A model generated the notes under the pieces. The model did not search any database and had not been told where the DNA came from. It saw nothing but the letters and a program-made list of their open reading frames with translations. From NCBI RefSeq assembly GCF_937616625.2, contig NC_065571.1:126501-190500 (forward strand): a stretch of 64,000 bases of DNA, in the 5' to 3' direction. Numbering within the stretch: position 1 is the first letter of the stretch; every line of letters starts with the position of its first letter. Source of the DNA: Mercurialis annua (lineage: Eukaryota; Streptophyta; Magnoliopsida; Malpighiales; Euphorbiaceae). The position numbers and the translations under genes were made by a program. Of the stretch, positions 23,118 through 35,194 are shown one piece after another.

Positions 23118-24047
23118 GGATGCATGTAATGTGTACTTAAAACTACACAGAAAAGGGGTCCAAGAACTTGTTTAAATATGACACTCAATGCTCTCTTCTA
23201 CCCACTGTAACCTCTTTAATGCCCACATTATGATACCACCTGCTTTTTCCTTCAACATTGCTCGTACGCTTTCTCTTTGCATCCACATTTTAAATAAACT
23301 TCCTGCTTAAAATGTACAGTTGAATGAACCTGTAATAACATTAAATATAAGATGATCCAGCCCAATATATAATTCAATTTCCGTCTGTCATATGGTTTTA
23401 TTTCTTGGTTTTCTCTAGGCTATAATCCTTGTACATCTCCAAGTGGACAATCCCTTTATTAAAGCTTAAACTACAGATTAATGCAACTTCAAATTACCAT
23501 TCATGACACAGGTCCCTACTAGGGTGGACAAATATCAAATCAACCCAAATAATCAAGTAAGACCGCTAAATTCAACACTGTTCACATTCAGTTCGATACT
23601 ATAATAAACAAAAAATTGGTTTTTCTGTTCAGTTTCGTTTTAGTACAAACCAAGCCCGAAAAACAACCATCAAATGAAGATTAGAAAAATAAAAACTACA
23701 ATGTAAGCATTTCAGCACGAATGGCCTAATTACTTGAGGATAAATACATAACACAAAACGGTAAGTTAATGAAAGTTTCATAAACAATAATGAAACTTTG
23801 TACACACACAAAAAAAGTATACACATTGTACAGAAAAGATATACTTTTTCAATAAATAATTGAATAATGTACTTCAAATGCCAAAACTTTCCAATACCTG
23901 GCAGTCGAGTACATCAATCAACTCAGGTCGCCAGTAAGAAAAACTAAGAATCCATCCAATTGAGCTGTCTTTATGCAAGTATCAGGAGTCAAGTACTACA
24001 CTTTACAAACTTCTTCAGAGTAACTAATTAACTTCACAAATGAATAA
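23118..24047. other. Intergenic DNA; 3' side of the DUF668 gene
   Basis: No gene is recognised. 23520-23640 contains GGTTTTTCTGTTCAGTTTCG-type words seen in several degenerate repeats of this window. The last hundred or so bases before 24048 probably include the 3' UTR. Confidence 0.4.
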
Positions 24048-25817
24048 TCATTCAGCAAAAGCAGCTCGGCACTGCAATTGCCACTGCATGCAATCTTCAA
24101 AATCAAAGCTACTCGCACAATCCAGTAAAGCATTTTGCTGATGTTCGTATCGACATATGTAATTCAACCCGACAAGTAGCTCACAGATAGCTCCCTCTGT
24201 TTTTACCCTGTCGGCGAAATATAACGTCTGAAGCAAAAGCACATTTGTTCGTTTGACAATTTGATGCTGCTCGAAGTTACGCTCACTTTGCCACCTGATC
24301 ATGTTGTGTGCTAGAGGCGCCAGCCAACTTAAAATCCCGTCAAGTGTGTCTTTCCAATCATGGGCAAGAGGAGCATCGTAGATAGCCAGATTCTTGACAT
24401 AAGACTTGAGATTAATCCTTAATGACATTCTTAAGCTTGTCGGTAACATTTGATACAAATCATCCCTGGCTTCGTCGCCGACTAAATGAGGATAGCGAAG
24501 CAGCTTCTCTAAAATAATGATGACATTTGCATAACGCAAGGCGAGAGCAGATCCTCCTATAGTAGAAGGCGGAGCACGCACTGTCAACCTACTTTTACAG
24601 TTGAAATACGCATTTATGACATTAAACCTAGGTTGCCTCTGATCTCCACCACACGAAAAACCACTTGTGGTTCGATTAGAAAACCCTGTAATACTTGGGC
24701 GTTCTCTCTTCATTCCGCCATTTGCAGTACTACAGCAACCAGAAATTTGGCTACTCCGGTCATCATTATCGATAACAATATCATCTTCATCGTTCTCCAG
24801 TTTAGAAGCTGAACTACTTAAACTAAGGCAATCCATGAAAAGCCTCCCGGGACTAGTGACACATGGGAAAACAACTTCTTCAGTCCGAAACACAGCTTCT
24901 TCGCCTCTGCGTGAATAGACTTTGGGCTTGATACTCATCTCCTTTCTCAATTGAAACCCATGACTGCTTGTTCGACTAGTATCCCGTTTAAGTAAACCTG
25001 AACCAATGATCTGACTTGAAAACTCGGATTCATCTTTGGAAGACGAGGAAGAACTGCTTCCTCCAGTATCCTCAATGCTCTCCTTCTTCAATAGAGATTC
25101 TCCAAATACGGAACAAATCTTAGCGTAAAGAGTACACACGGTCCTAGCCAGCAATTCAACAACTTTATCATAAGTCTGATTCCAAAGCGAAATCTCCTTA
25201 AGATGGCGCACGTCCTGCTTCTGCCAAACAAGTTTCTGCTCGAAGGCTCTACGACTCTCCTCGTGCTGAAACTTCTTAGTAGCCTGCTCTAATTCATTTA
25301 ACACCTCCATCTCAGCATACAAATTGGAAGTCGCATTCACATACCTCTCCATTTTCCTAACCATCCCTTCCATATCCTTAACTAAGAACCCTAATTGCTT
25401 AACATCGATGACCCCACTCACTATATCCCCATAAACATGCTCAAAGCCTTGCAAAGCAGGCTCCGCACACTTTTTCCCCAATCTAGAAACAATGGTGGCA
25501 ACCCTATTCAAGTCATCAAGCTTCTCAGCTAAAGCAAGCTGAAGAAGGTAGGTTTCATCGGTGGAGACCAAATTGTTAACCCCCTGGGATTTGAAGATGT
25601 CGAGTTTGAGCCTAGAAACCTCGGAGTGAGTAAGGGATTTATAAAGATGAACAGTTTTAGACATAACATTAGCAACTTCAAACGAAAGAATTCCAATGGT
25701 GTTTAGGTTCTTGTGTTTGTGCTTGTGCTTGTGCTTGTGGGGTTCAACAAGTAATGCTTGCTTTAAATTACTACTTACCTGGTTGCCCATCTTCAGAATC
25801 CAAGCTTCAGCCACCAT
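24048..25817 (-). CDS. DUF3475/DUF668 protein, PSI (PSK-simulator)-like
   Basis: The family is plant-specific. Some members (PSI proteins) act in growth and have been linked to phytosulfokine signalling; the biochemical role is not known. The frame is intronless, 589 residues, and starts MVAEAW as in the MVAESW-type members. DUF3475 covers about residues 41-97 (IGILSFEVANVMSK and on). A helical region rich in charged residues follows, with conserved SRLGKKCAEPALQGFEH-type and MERYVNATSNLY-type blocks. A Ser-rich, poorly conserved linker spans about 245-420. DUF668 begins near residue 421 (GGSALALRYANVIIILEKLL) and continues to about 510. Residues 27-36 are five His-Lys pairs from a CTTGTG microsatellite. 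A second Met at residue 10 starts MGNQVSS, which fits an N-myristoylation signal. Confidence 0.93.
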   Translation of the reverse strand: MVAEAWILKMGNQVSSNLKQALLVEPHKHKHKHKHKNLNTIGILSFEVANVMSKTVHLYKSLTHSEVSRLKLDIFKSQGVNNLVSTDETYLLQLALAEKLDDLNRVATIVSRLGKKCAEPALQGFEHVYGDIVSGVIDVKQLGFLVKDMEGMVRKMERYVNATSNLYAEMEVLNELEQATKKFQHEESRRAFEQKLVWQKQDVRHLKEISLWNQTYDKVVELLARTVCTLYAKICSVFGESLLKKESIEDTGGSSSSSSSKDESEFSSQIIGSGLLKRDTSRTSSHGFQLRKEMSIKPKVYSRRGEEAVFRTEEVVFPCVTSPGRLFMDCLSLSSSASKLENDEDDIVIDNDDRSSQISGCCSTANGGMKRERPSITGFSNRTTSGFSCGGDQRQPRFNVINAYFNCKSRLTVRAPPSTIGGSALALRYANVIIILEKLLRYPHLVGDEARDDLYQMLPTSLRMSLRINLKSYVKNLAIYDAPLAHDWKDTLDGILSWLAPLAHNMIRWQSERNFEQHQIVKRTNVLLLQTLYFADRVKTEGAICELLVGLNYICRYEHQQNALLDCASSFDFEDCMQWQLQCRAAFAE

Positions 25818-26120
25818 TTCAAGATCTGAAATTTTCAGCTGCTTCTTAAAAGATATCTATTCTACTTGGAGTAGAAACTCATTTACATACAAACTAAAGA
25901 GAAGGGTGCGCATGAAGAGAAGAGATGATTAGAGCAATTGAGAGTGTTTCTTGAAGTGCTGTTTTATGGAAGATTGTGTTTGCGTATCAAAGTGTTTGAA
26001 AGTGGTCTCTCACACATTTTGAATGCACTGCCTCTTTTCTCATCATTTCTTTTTCATTTTTTTGGATCAAACTGCTCCCGTCGCCTAATCAATATTCTTT
26101 TAAATATATATACACAGTTG
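25818..26120 (-). promoter_or_regulatory. Putative 5' leader and promoter of the DUF668 gene
   Basis: A minus-strand TGTATATATATTT box lies at about 26103-26115, roughly 290 bases upstream of the ATG. The stretch between them has no recognised coding domain. This is inferred from position only. Confidence 0.35.
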
Positions 26121-27346
26121 TTGGTTCGGTTCGGTTTGAAATCAGTAAAAACCGACCAATTGAAATTTGGAAATTTTTTAAACCCAATTACAAGTATAGA
26201 TTAACACTTACTGAACTCAAAAATTTGGTTCACTCCGGCTCCGTTAAAAACCCAACAAAATTACTATATTTTTATTTCTTATTTAAAAATTAACCTCAAT
26301 TTTTGAACCAATTAATTATATTTTCCAATTTAATTTTACGGTTTAAGTTTAATTAATCCATTTGACCGGTTTTCAAACCCCCCCCCCCCCCCCCCAAATG
26401 GAGCAGAAACTTCATTATTATGAGAGGTAGGAAGTAATGAGTGGTTGCGTTTGACTTGGGAGTACATTTTGGGTCAAAATAAGAGAAACTACCGTAACTA
26501 AACCACTATTAGCCAAAAAAAATTGACTTGCAACCCAATCTATCAAAAATTATGTCCACCAAACTATTCATTTATATGAAAGAATTAAGACATTTTAATT
26601 TTAATTTCTATTAAAATTTTATCAATGGAGTATTTAGATGAAGAATAATTTTATTGTTAATGTTATATGGATTATTTATTCGCTATAAATTAATACACCA
26701 CCTCATTCAGCTTTTAAAATATTTAAAATCAAAATAACTGAACACATAATATAAACATTAATATAAATAAAAGAAAAATGGGTTGTATGTAATAGGAGGA
26801 ATATAAGTTGATTATAATTTTTTTAGATTACTTCTTATGGAGAGTTAAACACTTTATGAGTTTTTTAATAACATATTTACTAGAGATGTTTACTATTTGG
26901 TAATTTTCCACCACTTTTATACTCTTTACTGGATGACTCAATACTTTTCACCTGTAAATATACGCTTTAATACTGAATCACATAAATCTCTTATGTTATT
27001 TATTTATTTTGCTACAATATTGTTTGTTGATCAAATCCATAACAAAATACCTATCAAATGATTTTAATTCCGCTGCGCATATACCAATCCGGTCATTAAT
27101 CGATCACAACATTTATTATCAAAAATTGAACAATCGGTATCAATGTTAGAACATAATACGGCATAAAAAAGTATCAATGATATAATTTAATCCATTAAAA
27201 AATCTTACACATTAAAGAAACAATGAAATATCATTCATTAAAAAGTACTATTTTTTTATCTTAAAATTCAATTTTAATTTATTTTTTAATTTTATTTAAA
27301 TTGAAATAAAATTATATTTAAATATACTTTTCATATTGAAAGTTAT
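26121..27346. other. Intergenic DNA with a 17-C run
   Basis: No gene is seen. 26120-26340 has scattered GGTTCGGTT/AACCGA words of a decayed repeat. A run of 17 C lies at 26379-26395. The rest is plain AT-rich DNA. Confidence 0.45.
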
Positions 27347-27943
27347 TGATGGATCCGGCCTTCGTGACGGGTTATGAATCTCCTTTGACAGCCTTTGACC
27401 TGCAAAACAACGGTCAGACTGCTCATCGGACGGTGGTTGTCCAATGGGCACTCCGATGCTTAAGTCAGTATCGAGCTTAAAAGAGTATTGTGATATGTTG
27501 TGTGTTTAGGCATACTTCAAACTCCTTTTATAGTAGTCGAATGTATACCTTATAGATATGGAATAGGAAAGTGATTCCTATTTAATAGAGTTTGACCCTG
27601 ATTAGGAGTGTCCTTTCTTATTCAGACAGGAGTCCTATTTAGGAAGATATTCCTAAATAGTCTCGTCTTCCTAAGTTGGAGGCTATCTTCCTAAGTTGGA
27701 ATTTGTATCCAAATAGGACAGATACTCCGAATATGCGTAGATCTTAGTGATCTTATCCGAATCTCAGGGTCGACGTGCTTTGTCCGAGTCTTCAGGGATT
27801 CGGTTTTTATGATGTCGAATGATGTATTTCAGTTAATGCGGATCCGGTGGATTCGACCCTTTGGGCGGGAGTCTGGTGTCGTCTGAGAATAGATCTACTG
27901 CGACTCGACTCTATTATAAGTAGAATAGAATTCGATATCCATT
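27347..27943 (-). mobile_element. Solo LTR of the Tat family
   Basis: It begins TGATGGATCC and shares ordered blocks with the LTRs at 7908 and 12507. Examples are CAGACTGCTCATCGGACG, ATGCTTAAGTCAGTAT and a CTCGACTC block near the end. The terminus reads CCATTA instead of CCATCA. The flanks are a perfect 5-bp repeat, GTTAT, at 27342-27346 and 27944-27948. There is no internal sequence, so it is a product of LTR-LTR recombination. Confidence 0.82.
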
Positions 27944-27948
27944 AGTTA

Positions 27949-29097
27949 TTATGATTAAAAAGATAAATCAAAACAATATAAAATTCCATATATCTACGGT
28001 GTAATTTCTCAAATTTCTATCAGTTATTTTTCACATTATCTTGTGGGTTTCAAGTCAAACTGAGCATATCTTGCAATGGATCTGGTAATTTTTGGATCAT
28101 CTGACAACAAACAAACTACCTAATTTTGTCTACATCAAGAAGAGAGCAGATATAATTTAGTGGTTTAGAAATAGGAGGGGGCAAAACTTCACTTAAACCA
28201 TGTTAACCAATTAATCAATATATTTCGACATAATTCGGCTATTTTTTTTATATTTTTAATTAGTTCGGTCTACTTAGTTAACTGAATTAAATGTATACAT
28301 GTAAATTAATCTGATGACTTTTGGTAGAGTTGTGCTCCGAACCGATTTAACTTAAAAATCAAATGGAACCCAACTGAACTAAAAATGTTCGGTTCGGTTT
28401 ATAAATTATATATTTTTTACAAATTAGTTATATCATTATTTTCTTATATATTTAATTTTGGTTAAACCAAAACCAAACCAAAATTTATCTCAAAATTTGG
28501 TGCCGTTTTTAATTTTAAACTAACCAAACTGATTGGACATTTGCACTGAACCGAAAAATCAAATACATAGCACTGACTTTAAATCTTACCTATTTTTTTT
28601 TCAAAGATAGAATTCATTCATGAAGAGTAAATTACAATTGGAAAGTCATATAACAAAATTAATATATGATCTTTCAATTTTGATCTAAAATACTAACAAA
28701 CCATCCAAGATATAAAAAAAAATCAAAATTAAGCAAATCTAGATATCGATTCCGCATGAAATGACCGAACGAGAACTTGAGAGTGAAGTTCCGTTGGAGC
28801 GGGTTTTCGATTTGTCCTTCCGATTTGACCGGCAATTCGCTTGATCCGTTGAAATTTAGTATTTTCGATCCTCATCTTCAATGAAATTTTAAAAAGTTAG
28901 AACAATACTCATCCAAAAATCTTAGATCTACAAGAAATTGACTATAAAACTTGAACAATCACTAGAAAGTCTTGAGTGATTTAAGAAAACACACCATAAA
29001 AACATAAATTTGCAAGCAAAAAAACACTAAAATCCATTCCGGAAAAACTATCAAACGGATAAATTTATTGAAATAAACCTAAGTTTATAAAATACTA
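27949..29097. other. Intergenic DNA
   Basis: No gene is recognised. 28210-28560 carries many GGTTCGGTT-, AACCGA- and ACCAAAACCAAACC-type words, a decayed repeat without clear termini. Confidence 0.4.
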
Positions 29098-29345
29098 CTC
29101 CCTCCGTCCCGTTTAAAAAGTCCCATATTCTATTTTGTAATGTCCCATTTAAAAAGTCCCATTACTAGTTGGAATGTTTTTCCATTCAATACTCTATCTT
29201 ACCCTTCTTTTAGTCATCTTAAAAGAACAATTTAAAAAATTTCACTATAATTAATAGGGACAAAATATGAAAAAATATGAATAATAAATGTTTTCTTAAT
29301 CTGTGTGTAAAAGCAAATGGGATTTCTTAACTGGGACGGAGGGAG
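29098..29345. mobile_element. Stowaway-type (Tc1/mariner) MITE
   Basis: The termini are CTCCCTCCGTCCC and its exact complement GGGACGGAGGGAG, with TA on both sides (29096-29097 and 29346-29347). The length of 248 bp is typical. Confidence 0.92.
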
Positions 29346-29347
29346 TA

Positions 29348-30389
29348 AATTTTTATGGGCGTAGAGGGGGTGATTTCTGATTGAGATCAGAAAATCACCT
29401 TTTTCCACCCTTTAAGAGATGAAGTAGAAAGGAAGTTGTGTAGAGAGAAGGGAGATGAGATTTTAGAGAGAAAGATTTTTCATACACCTACTTCTCTTAA
29501 TTTAGTATATATTATTCTAATTAAAAATGAAAGACCATAAATCTAATGTCTCTTTCATTTGTATTGCATGAAATTTGATTGATGTAGTTATGTGATTAAA
29601 TAAACTTTAAAATTGGAAATATGATTAAATAAAGGTAGAGTTAGTCAAAAGTTGCACATAATAGTGGGAGTTGTTACATTTTTTCTTTTTTCTTTTTTTC
29701 TTTTGAAATATATAGCTAGCTTGGGTGCTTAGACATAAGATTTTATATTTCTCTAGAGCAATCACATGCATATCTTTAGCTACACAAATTAATTAACAAG
29801 AAAAGCAAATATGTTTTTTCTAAGTATATAAACAGTCCGTGTCATGGAAATTAATTTTAGAGAACCGGTATTTCAACTACAATTCGCTATCGATCAATAT
29901 TTGATTTCATACATTTACCAATAAATTTAAAATCTTACCTAAAACTAGTCTATATGTTGAAATCTCATCCTTGAATGAAATTAGCCTCATTGGCGGTAAG
30001 TAGAACTTTTAAAACTCTTAACTAAAATTGAATTAAATTATTATATTAATCGAAACAGAATTAACAAAACTAACTAAATTAACCAAGTTAACTAAAGTTT
30101 TTAACCGAATTGACTAAAATCAGTTATTTCAGTTTAAAAAAAAATCTCTATCCTAAGAACAACCGAGCAAACTGGTGGCCGGCACCTGGAGGCAACCACC
30201 CACTCCGCCACCCTTTAATTTTGCTCCTGTTTATATATATGCATTCATGCCCATTGCTGAGAAATAATATTTTTTCTTCTAGACAGATCAGGTTTAAAAA
30301 TGTTGCTAAAATGATATGCAATAATATAAGATCATGGAATTGAAGAAATGAAGGATATTTTCATGTGGGCTATAGTTACTAACTTGTAA
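29348..30389. other. Intergenic DNA
   Basis: No gene is recognised. An imperfect hairpin (GGTGATTTCTGATTGAGATCA and following complement) lies near 29368-29402. The rest shows no clear structure. Confidence 0.4.
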
Positions 30390-32665
30390 GGGAAGATTAG
30401 GATAATACTCTATTTTTTAAAATAATTTGATTTCTTACCTCAATAAGGAAAAGATAAAGAAAATACCTCATCATTTTAATGCTTTTATTTTTTTACTCTA
30501 AAGCATATTTATATTATAATTATACCTCATTTTTTTTAATTTTTTACTCTTAGCATATAATAGCTGTCATTTTTATATGACTCTCTTTTTTATTTCTCTC
30601 TCCTCTCTCTTCTTCTTCTTCTTTTTTTTCTTCTTCTTCTTCTTTTCTTTGTCAATTTTTTTCTTCTTCTTTATTTCTTCTCTTCTCCATTTTCTTTCTT
30701 TCTTCTTCGTTCTTTCATCGCTCCGCCGCCGTTTCTCCATCGCTCCACCATCACTGCATTGTTCTTTCATATTTTATTTTAGCAAACTTTTCTTTAATTC
30801 ATGTGATTATTGCGATTTTTATAACATTCAGATCTAAATAAATTACTCTTGATTTTTTTTTCAAGTTTAGATATAAAAATCTGCATGAAAAACGATGTTA
30901 TGATGAAAAAAAACGACTTTCTACACAAAAAACGATTTTCTGCAAAAAAAACAGCATCTGATTATCATATGATTATCATAACACTGCAGAAAAAAATAAT
31001 TTTTTATAAAAAAAAAACAGTCTCTGATTATCATATGAGTATCACTGTATTATCATATTGTTATCATAACACTGTATAAAGAAATATTTTCTACAAAAGA
31101 AAAATTGATTTTCATGTTGTTATCACTGTATTATCATCTCGTTATCATAATATAATCAAATGATACCGAGATGATAATGTATTATTGTACCTAAATGATA
31201 ATGTTATGACAACGACATAATAATAAAATTATGATAACAATATGATAATATGATACCTATATGAAAAGAATTACATAAAAATTATAATAACGAGATGATA
31301 ATGTGAAGAAAATAGTATGATAATGAAGTATAATAAGGTCGTATTATCATACTATTATCTTCACCTTATCACCTTATTATCATTAATTTTTTGTAATTGT
31401 TTGTCATACATGTATCATATTATCATACTATTATCTTCACATTATCATCTCGTTATCATTAATTCTTTTGTAATTACCTTTTTCATACATGTATCATATT
31501 ATCATACTATTATCTTTACATTATCATCTTATTATCATAATTTTTCTGTAATCTTTTTACATATAGGTATCATATTATCATACTATTATCATAATTTTAT
31601 TATTTTATTATCATCTGGTTATCATACTGGTGTCATGAATCTTTTGTAATTTTATTTTCACGTACGTTATCATCCAGTTATCATAACCTTATCATAATTC
31701 ATTATCATCTAATTATCATACTCTAGTGTTATGATAACGACATGATAATCAGACACTATTTTATCATACATTATCATAGATATTATCATATATGTACCAT
31801 AAATATTATCATCTCGTTATCATATGAGAAAACATTATCATATGACACTATTTCTGTAATTTTTTTCCATGTAAGGATCATATTATCATACTGTTATAAG
31901 CTTATCATTATATTATCATAAAAACATTATCATACTATTATCATTATCGTACATTTGGATTATCATAACCTTATCATAATCATATAATGTTATGATAACG
32001 ATATGTTAATACAGTGTTAATCATATGATAATCAGACACTGTTTTTTTTAGTAAAAAATCAATTTTCTCAGCAGTGTTATGATACTTATATGATAATGCA
32101 GTGATGATACTTATATGATAATCAGAAGCTGTTTTTTTTGCAGAAAATCGTTTTTAATACAGATTTTTAGATTTAGAATTGGAAAAATTCAAAGAGTAAT
32201 TTATTTAGATCTGAAAGTTGAAAGAAATCGTATTAATCACCACGAGTTGAGGAAAATCGCTAAAATCGAATATGAAAAACGGCGGAGCGACGGCGGGATG
32301 ATGGCGGAACGACGACGGAGCGATGAATTAACGATGAAGAAGAAGAGAATAAAAATGAACAAGAAATAAAGAAAAAAAAGAAGAAGAAGAAGAAAATGAA
32401 GAAAAAGAATGGCAGAAAAAAGAATAGAGAAGAAAGAGAAAAAGAGAAAGAAAAATAGGAAAAAAGTGACAGTTGTCACTTATGAATCACCTAAAATATA
32501 GTTAGAGTAAAATAATAATAAAGAGTAGGTATAATTATAATATAAATAGGTGTTAGAGTACAAAAATAAATATATTAAGATAGTGAGGTATTTTCTCTAT
32601 CTTTTATTTGTTGAGGTAGGAAATCATATTATTTTTAAAAAGAGAGTATTTTTCCTAATTTTCTC
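30390..32665. mobile_element. Non-autonomous Mutator-like element (MULE B)
   Basis: A perfect 9-bp duplication, AACTTGTAA, lies at 30381-30389 and 32666-32674. The terminal inverted repeats are long (about 350-450 bp). The left starts GGGAAGATTAGGATAATACTC, and the right, read inward, starts GAGAAAATTAGGAAAAATACT. Both run on through TTATATTATAATTATACCT, polypyrimidine/polypurine blocks and a GC-rich CGCTCCGCCGCCG block. The interior (about 30955-32125) is the TTATCATA/TATGATAA array. It has no transposase. Open frames inside are low-complexity. It shares its right-hand 1.7 kb with MULE A. Confidence 0.92.
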
Positions 32666-32674
32666 AACTTGTAA

Positions 32675-33955
32675 TGTAGTTCAAAGTTACAAAAAAGCTT
32701 GAAAGTTATGGATGTAAATGGGCTGAGCTTGAGCCCAAATTTGAGGTCGAGTTTGAATAGATCTAAATTTTAAAATTCAAACACAAATAATATTTGAACC
32801 ATTCGAATTCGAACTTGACTTGAATTTAATAAAAATTAAAAATAAAAATAAAATTAAAATTAAAATTAAAATTAAAATATGAGCATATTTACTGTATTTT
32901 AGTTATTTTTATTATGAAATATATAATTTAGCCAATTAATATGATCCATGTCTATTCATAAAAAAATATGATACATATTTAAATTTAAAAATAATAAAAT
33001 TACTTTCTTTATTCTATTTTATTTGACACTTTTCATATGCAGAATATATTAATTTATATTATTTATTTTTATTTTGAGAATATGAAATATATTATCAATT
33101 TTACTCATTAATGTTAAGAATAAAAAGAAATTATAAAAAAATGATTTTTTTAGGACATCAATTAATTTAAAAAGCGACAAATAAAAATCGGATAGAAGAA
33201 AAAATATTATAAGAAATACAGTATTATTTTATGTATACATGAGGCTCATTTAGGAGCTTCATAAGCCTATGTTATTGGTACTCGAACACAGCTCGAGATT
33301 AAATTCGAGTAGTTTGAGCCTACATTCGATCTAAAAAAATTCGCGTTGATTTCGTGTATCACGAGTGGTCCAACTCATTTACACACTTATTGAAAAGAGA
33401 GTCAAAATCCTGAGCTTGTAACTTGAATTGGGTTTTGCTAGTTTATTAAAAGAGGAAATTGCAAAATATACTTAAAAATAAAAATAGTTATAAAAATATA
33501 GATTGAATTGTTTTAAGATCAATATTTGTTTAGCTAAAAATAATTATAAAAAGGTCTAATTGTATCCAAAAATTAAATCTTTTCTTCTTTTTAAAAATGT
33601 GTCTAAATTTATTAAAAATTGTAAATTTATTCAAATTTCGTTGTATATACATCCATTTTATCAAAATTGGTTTAATTATGCCTACGATAATGATAGAATA
33701 TATGAAGAAAAAAAATATGAATTCTCAATTAGGATGCCACATACAAATCAATTTTAAAAAATATCAAATCGATTCTAAAAAAATTAGATAGATTTTCAAG
33801 TTCCAACAAAATTACCCTGATTGGGCTAGATATACAAGTTTTGAAAGATTTGAATATATTTTTAAAAAAATTAAAAAAAATTGACTTTTTGTTATTATCA
33901 TAGACCGTATAAAATAATAAAACTATTTATTTAAAATACTTATAAATTTTATTAT
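32675..33955. other. Intergenic AT-rich DNA
   Basis: No gene is recognised. A short (AAAATT)n-like run lies at about 32825-32878. Overlapping frames at 33560-33791 have no domain. Confidence 0.45.
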
Positions 33956-35194
33956 TACTCCCTGCGTCCCAATAGAGTTGTCCACTTTACCTTTATCACA
34001 CAGTTTAAGAAAAGTAATTATTGTTTATGAATTTTTTAAAAAAATTTCTTACTTTTCTTGTTATACTCCTATTTAATATAGGGTCCACTTGTAATTTACT
34101 TTCAATTTACTCATAAGTGGATTCTAAATAGGGATAATATAGAAAAATTGAGTGTAAAATCTAGTTATTTTTTAAAGGTGGACAAGAGTTTTGGGACAAA
34201 AAAATTTCTCAAAGTGGATGTTGGTAAAAATACGCAAGCGTGCGTATGCCAACTTGTAATAAAGACTGCGAAGTCTGGATATCGTACCCACAGAGAAAGC
34301 TTCTAAAGACAACCAGTTAGGAAATTCAATTTGAATAGCCAAAAAGATATTTGAATGTTGTTATTAAACTAAATAAACTGAAATAACAATTATAGATAAA
34401 ATTAATTAAAACTGTAATGAAAATAAGGTTTTGACAATGATGGGAAGAACATGGATTATTAACTTTCATTATGATGTTTAGTCAGATTGGAATATGGATT
34501 TGTTTGTTCTACTAAGGTTCAGGCTAAACGTAAGCACCTAAAATTCTCTCTCGAGCAATTACAGGCAAAAACAAATAACAAACTAGTAACAGGCTAATTA
34601 CTCACTCTCGCACAATAATTAACCTAAATTACTAATCAATTAATGTTTATGAAGTAAACCCTAAGAACACGTACTCGTCAATTCACTCTCGCGCAATTAA
34701 CTATTACGTTCTTAATTATGTTGGTCAATTCCAGTTTTACTCTCTCGAGCTAAAACCAAAACAACAGGACAATGAATAAATTGGCCAAATAAATTCAAGT
34801 ATTAAGAATAATAATTAAAACATAGTAATAACAACAACCCGCAAATCTAATCAATCTAAACAGACATAAATTCCATCAATAATCCCCACGTTGGGTTTAG
34901 CTACACATATTTAAAGAAAGTTCAATAACATTGTATATAAAATTCATAGTGACAAAGAAAACAACAATAATAGATCTCTCAATAATCTCGTACCTTGTTT
35001 GCTAGGAACTCAATGCAATATAGTTGAATAATCCAGAAAATAGAGTAGAAAACGATGAAGAAACTAATGCTAAGCTATTGTCTAATCTGAATCATAAAGT
35101 TTCGAACCCTAATACAATGTTTTAGAATGGTATTTATATTAATTCTTCTTGTAATCTTCGAGCTACATGAAATTCCCACAATACCCAGGTCGTT

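Noticed and set aside
24667..24918. 83-residue + strand frame
   Set aside because: Antisense shadow of the DUF668 gene.
31317..31649. 110-residue open frame in MULE B
   Set aside because: Translation of the TTATCATA array; low complexity and not conserved as protein in MULE A.
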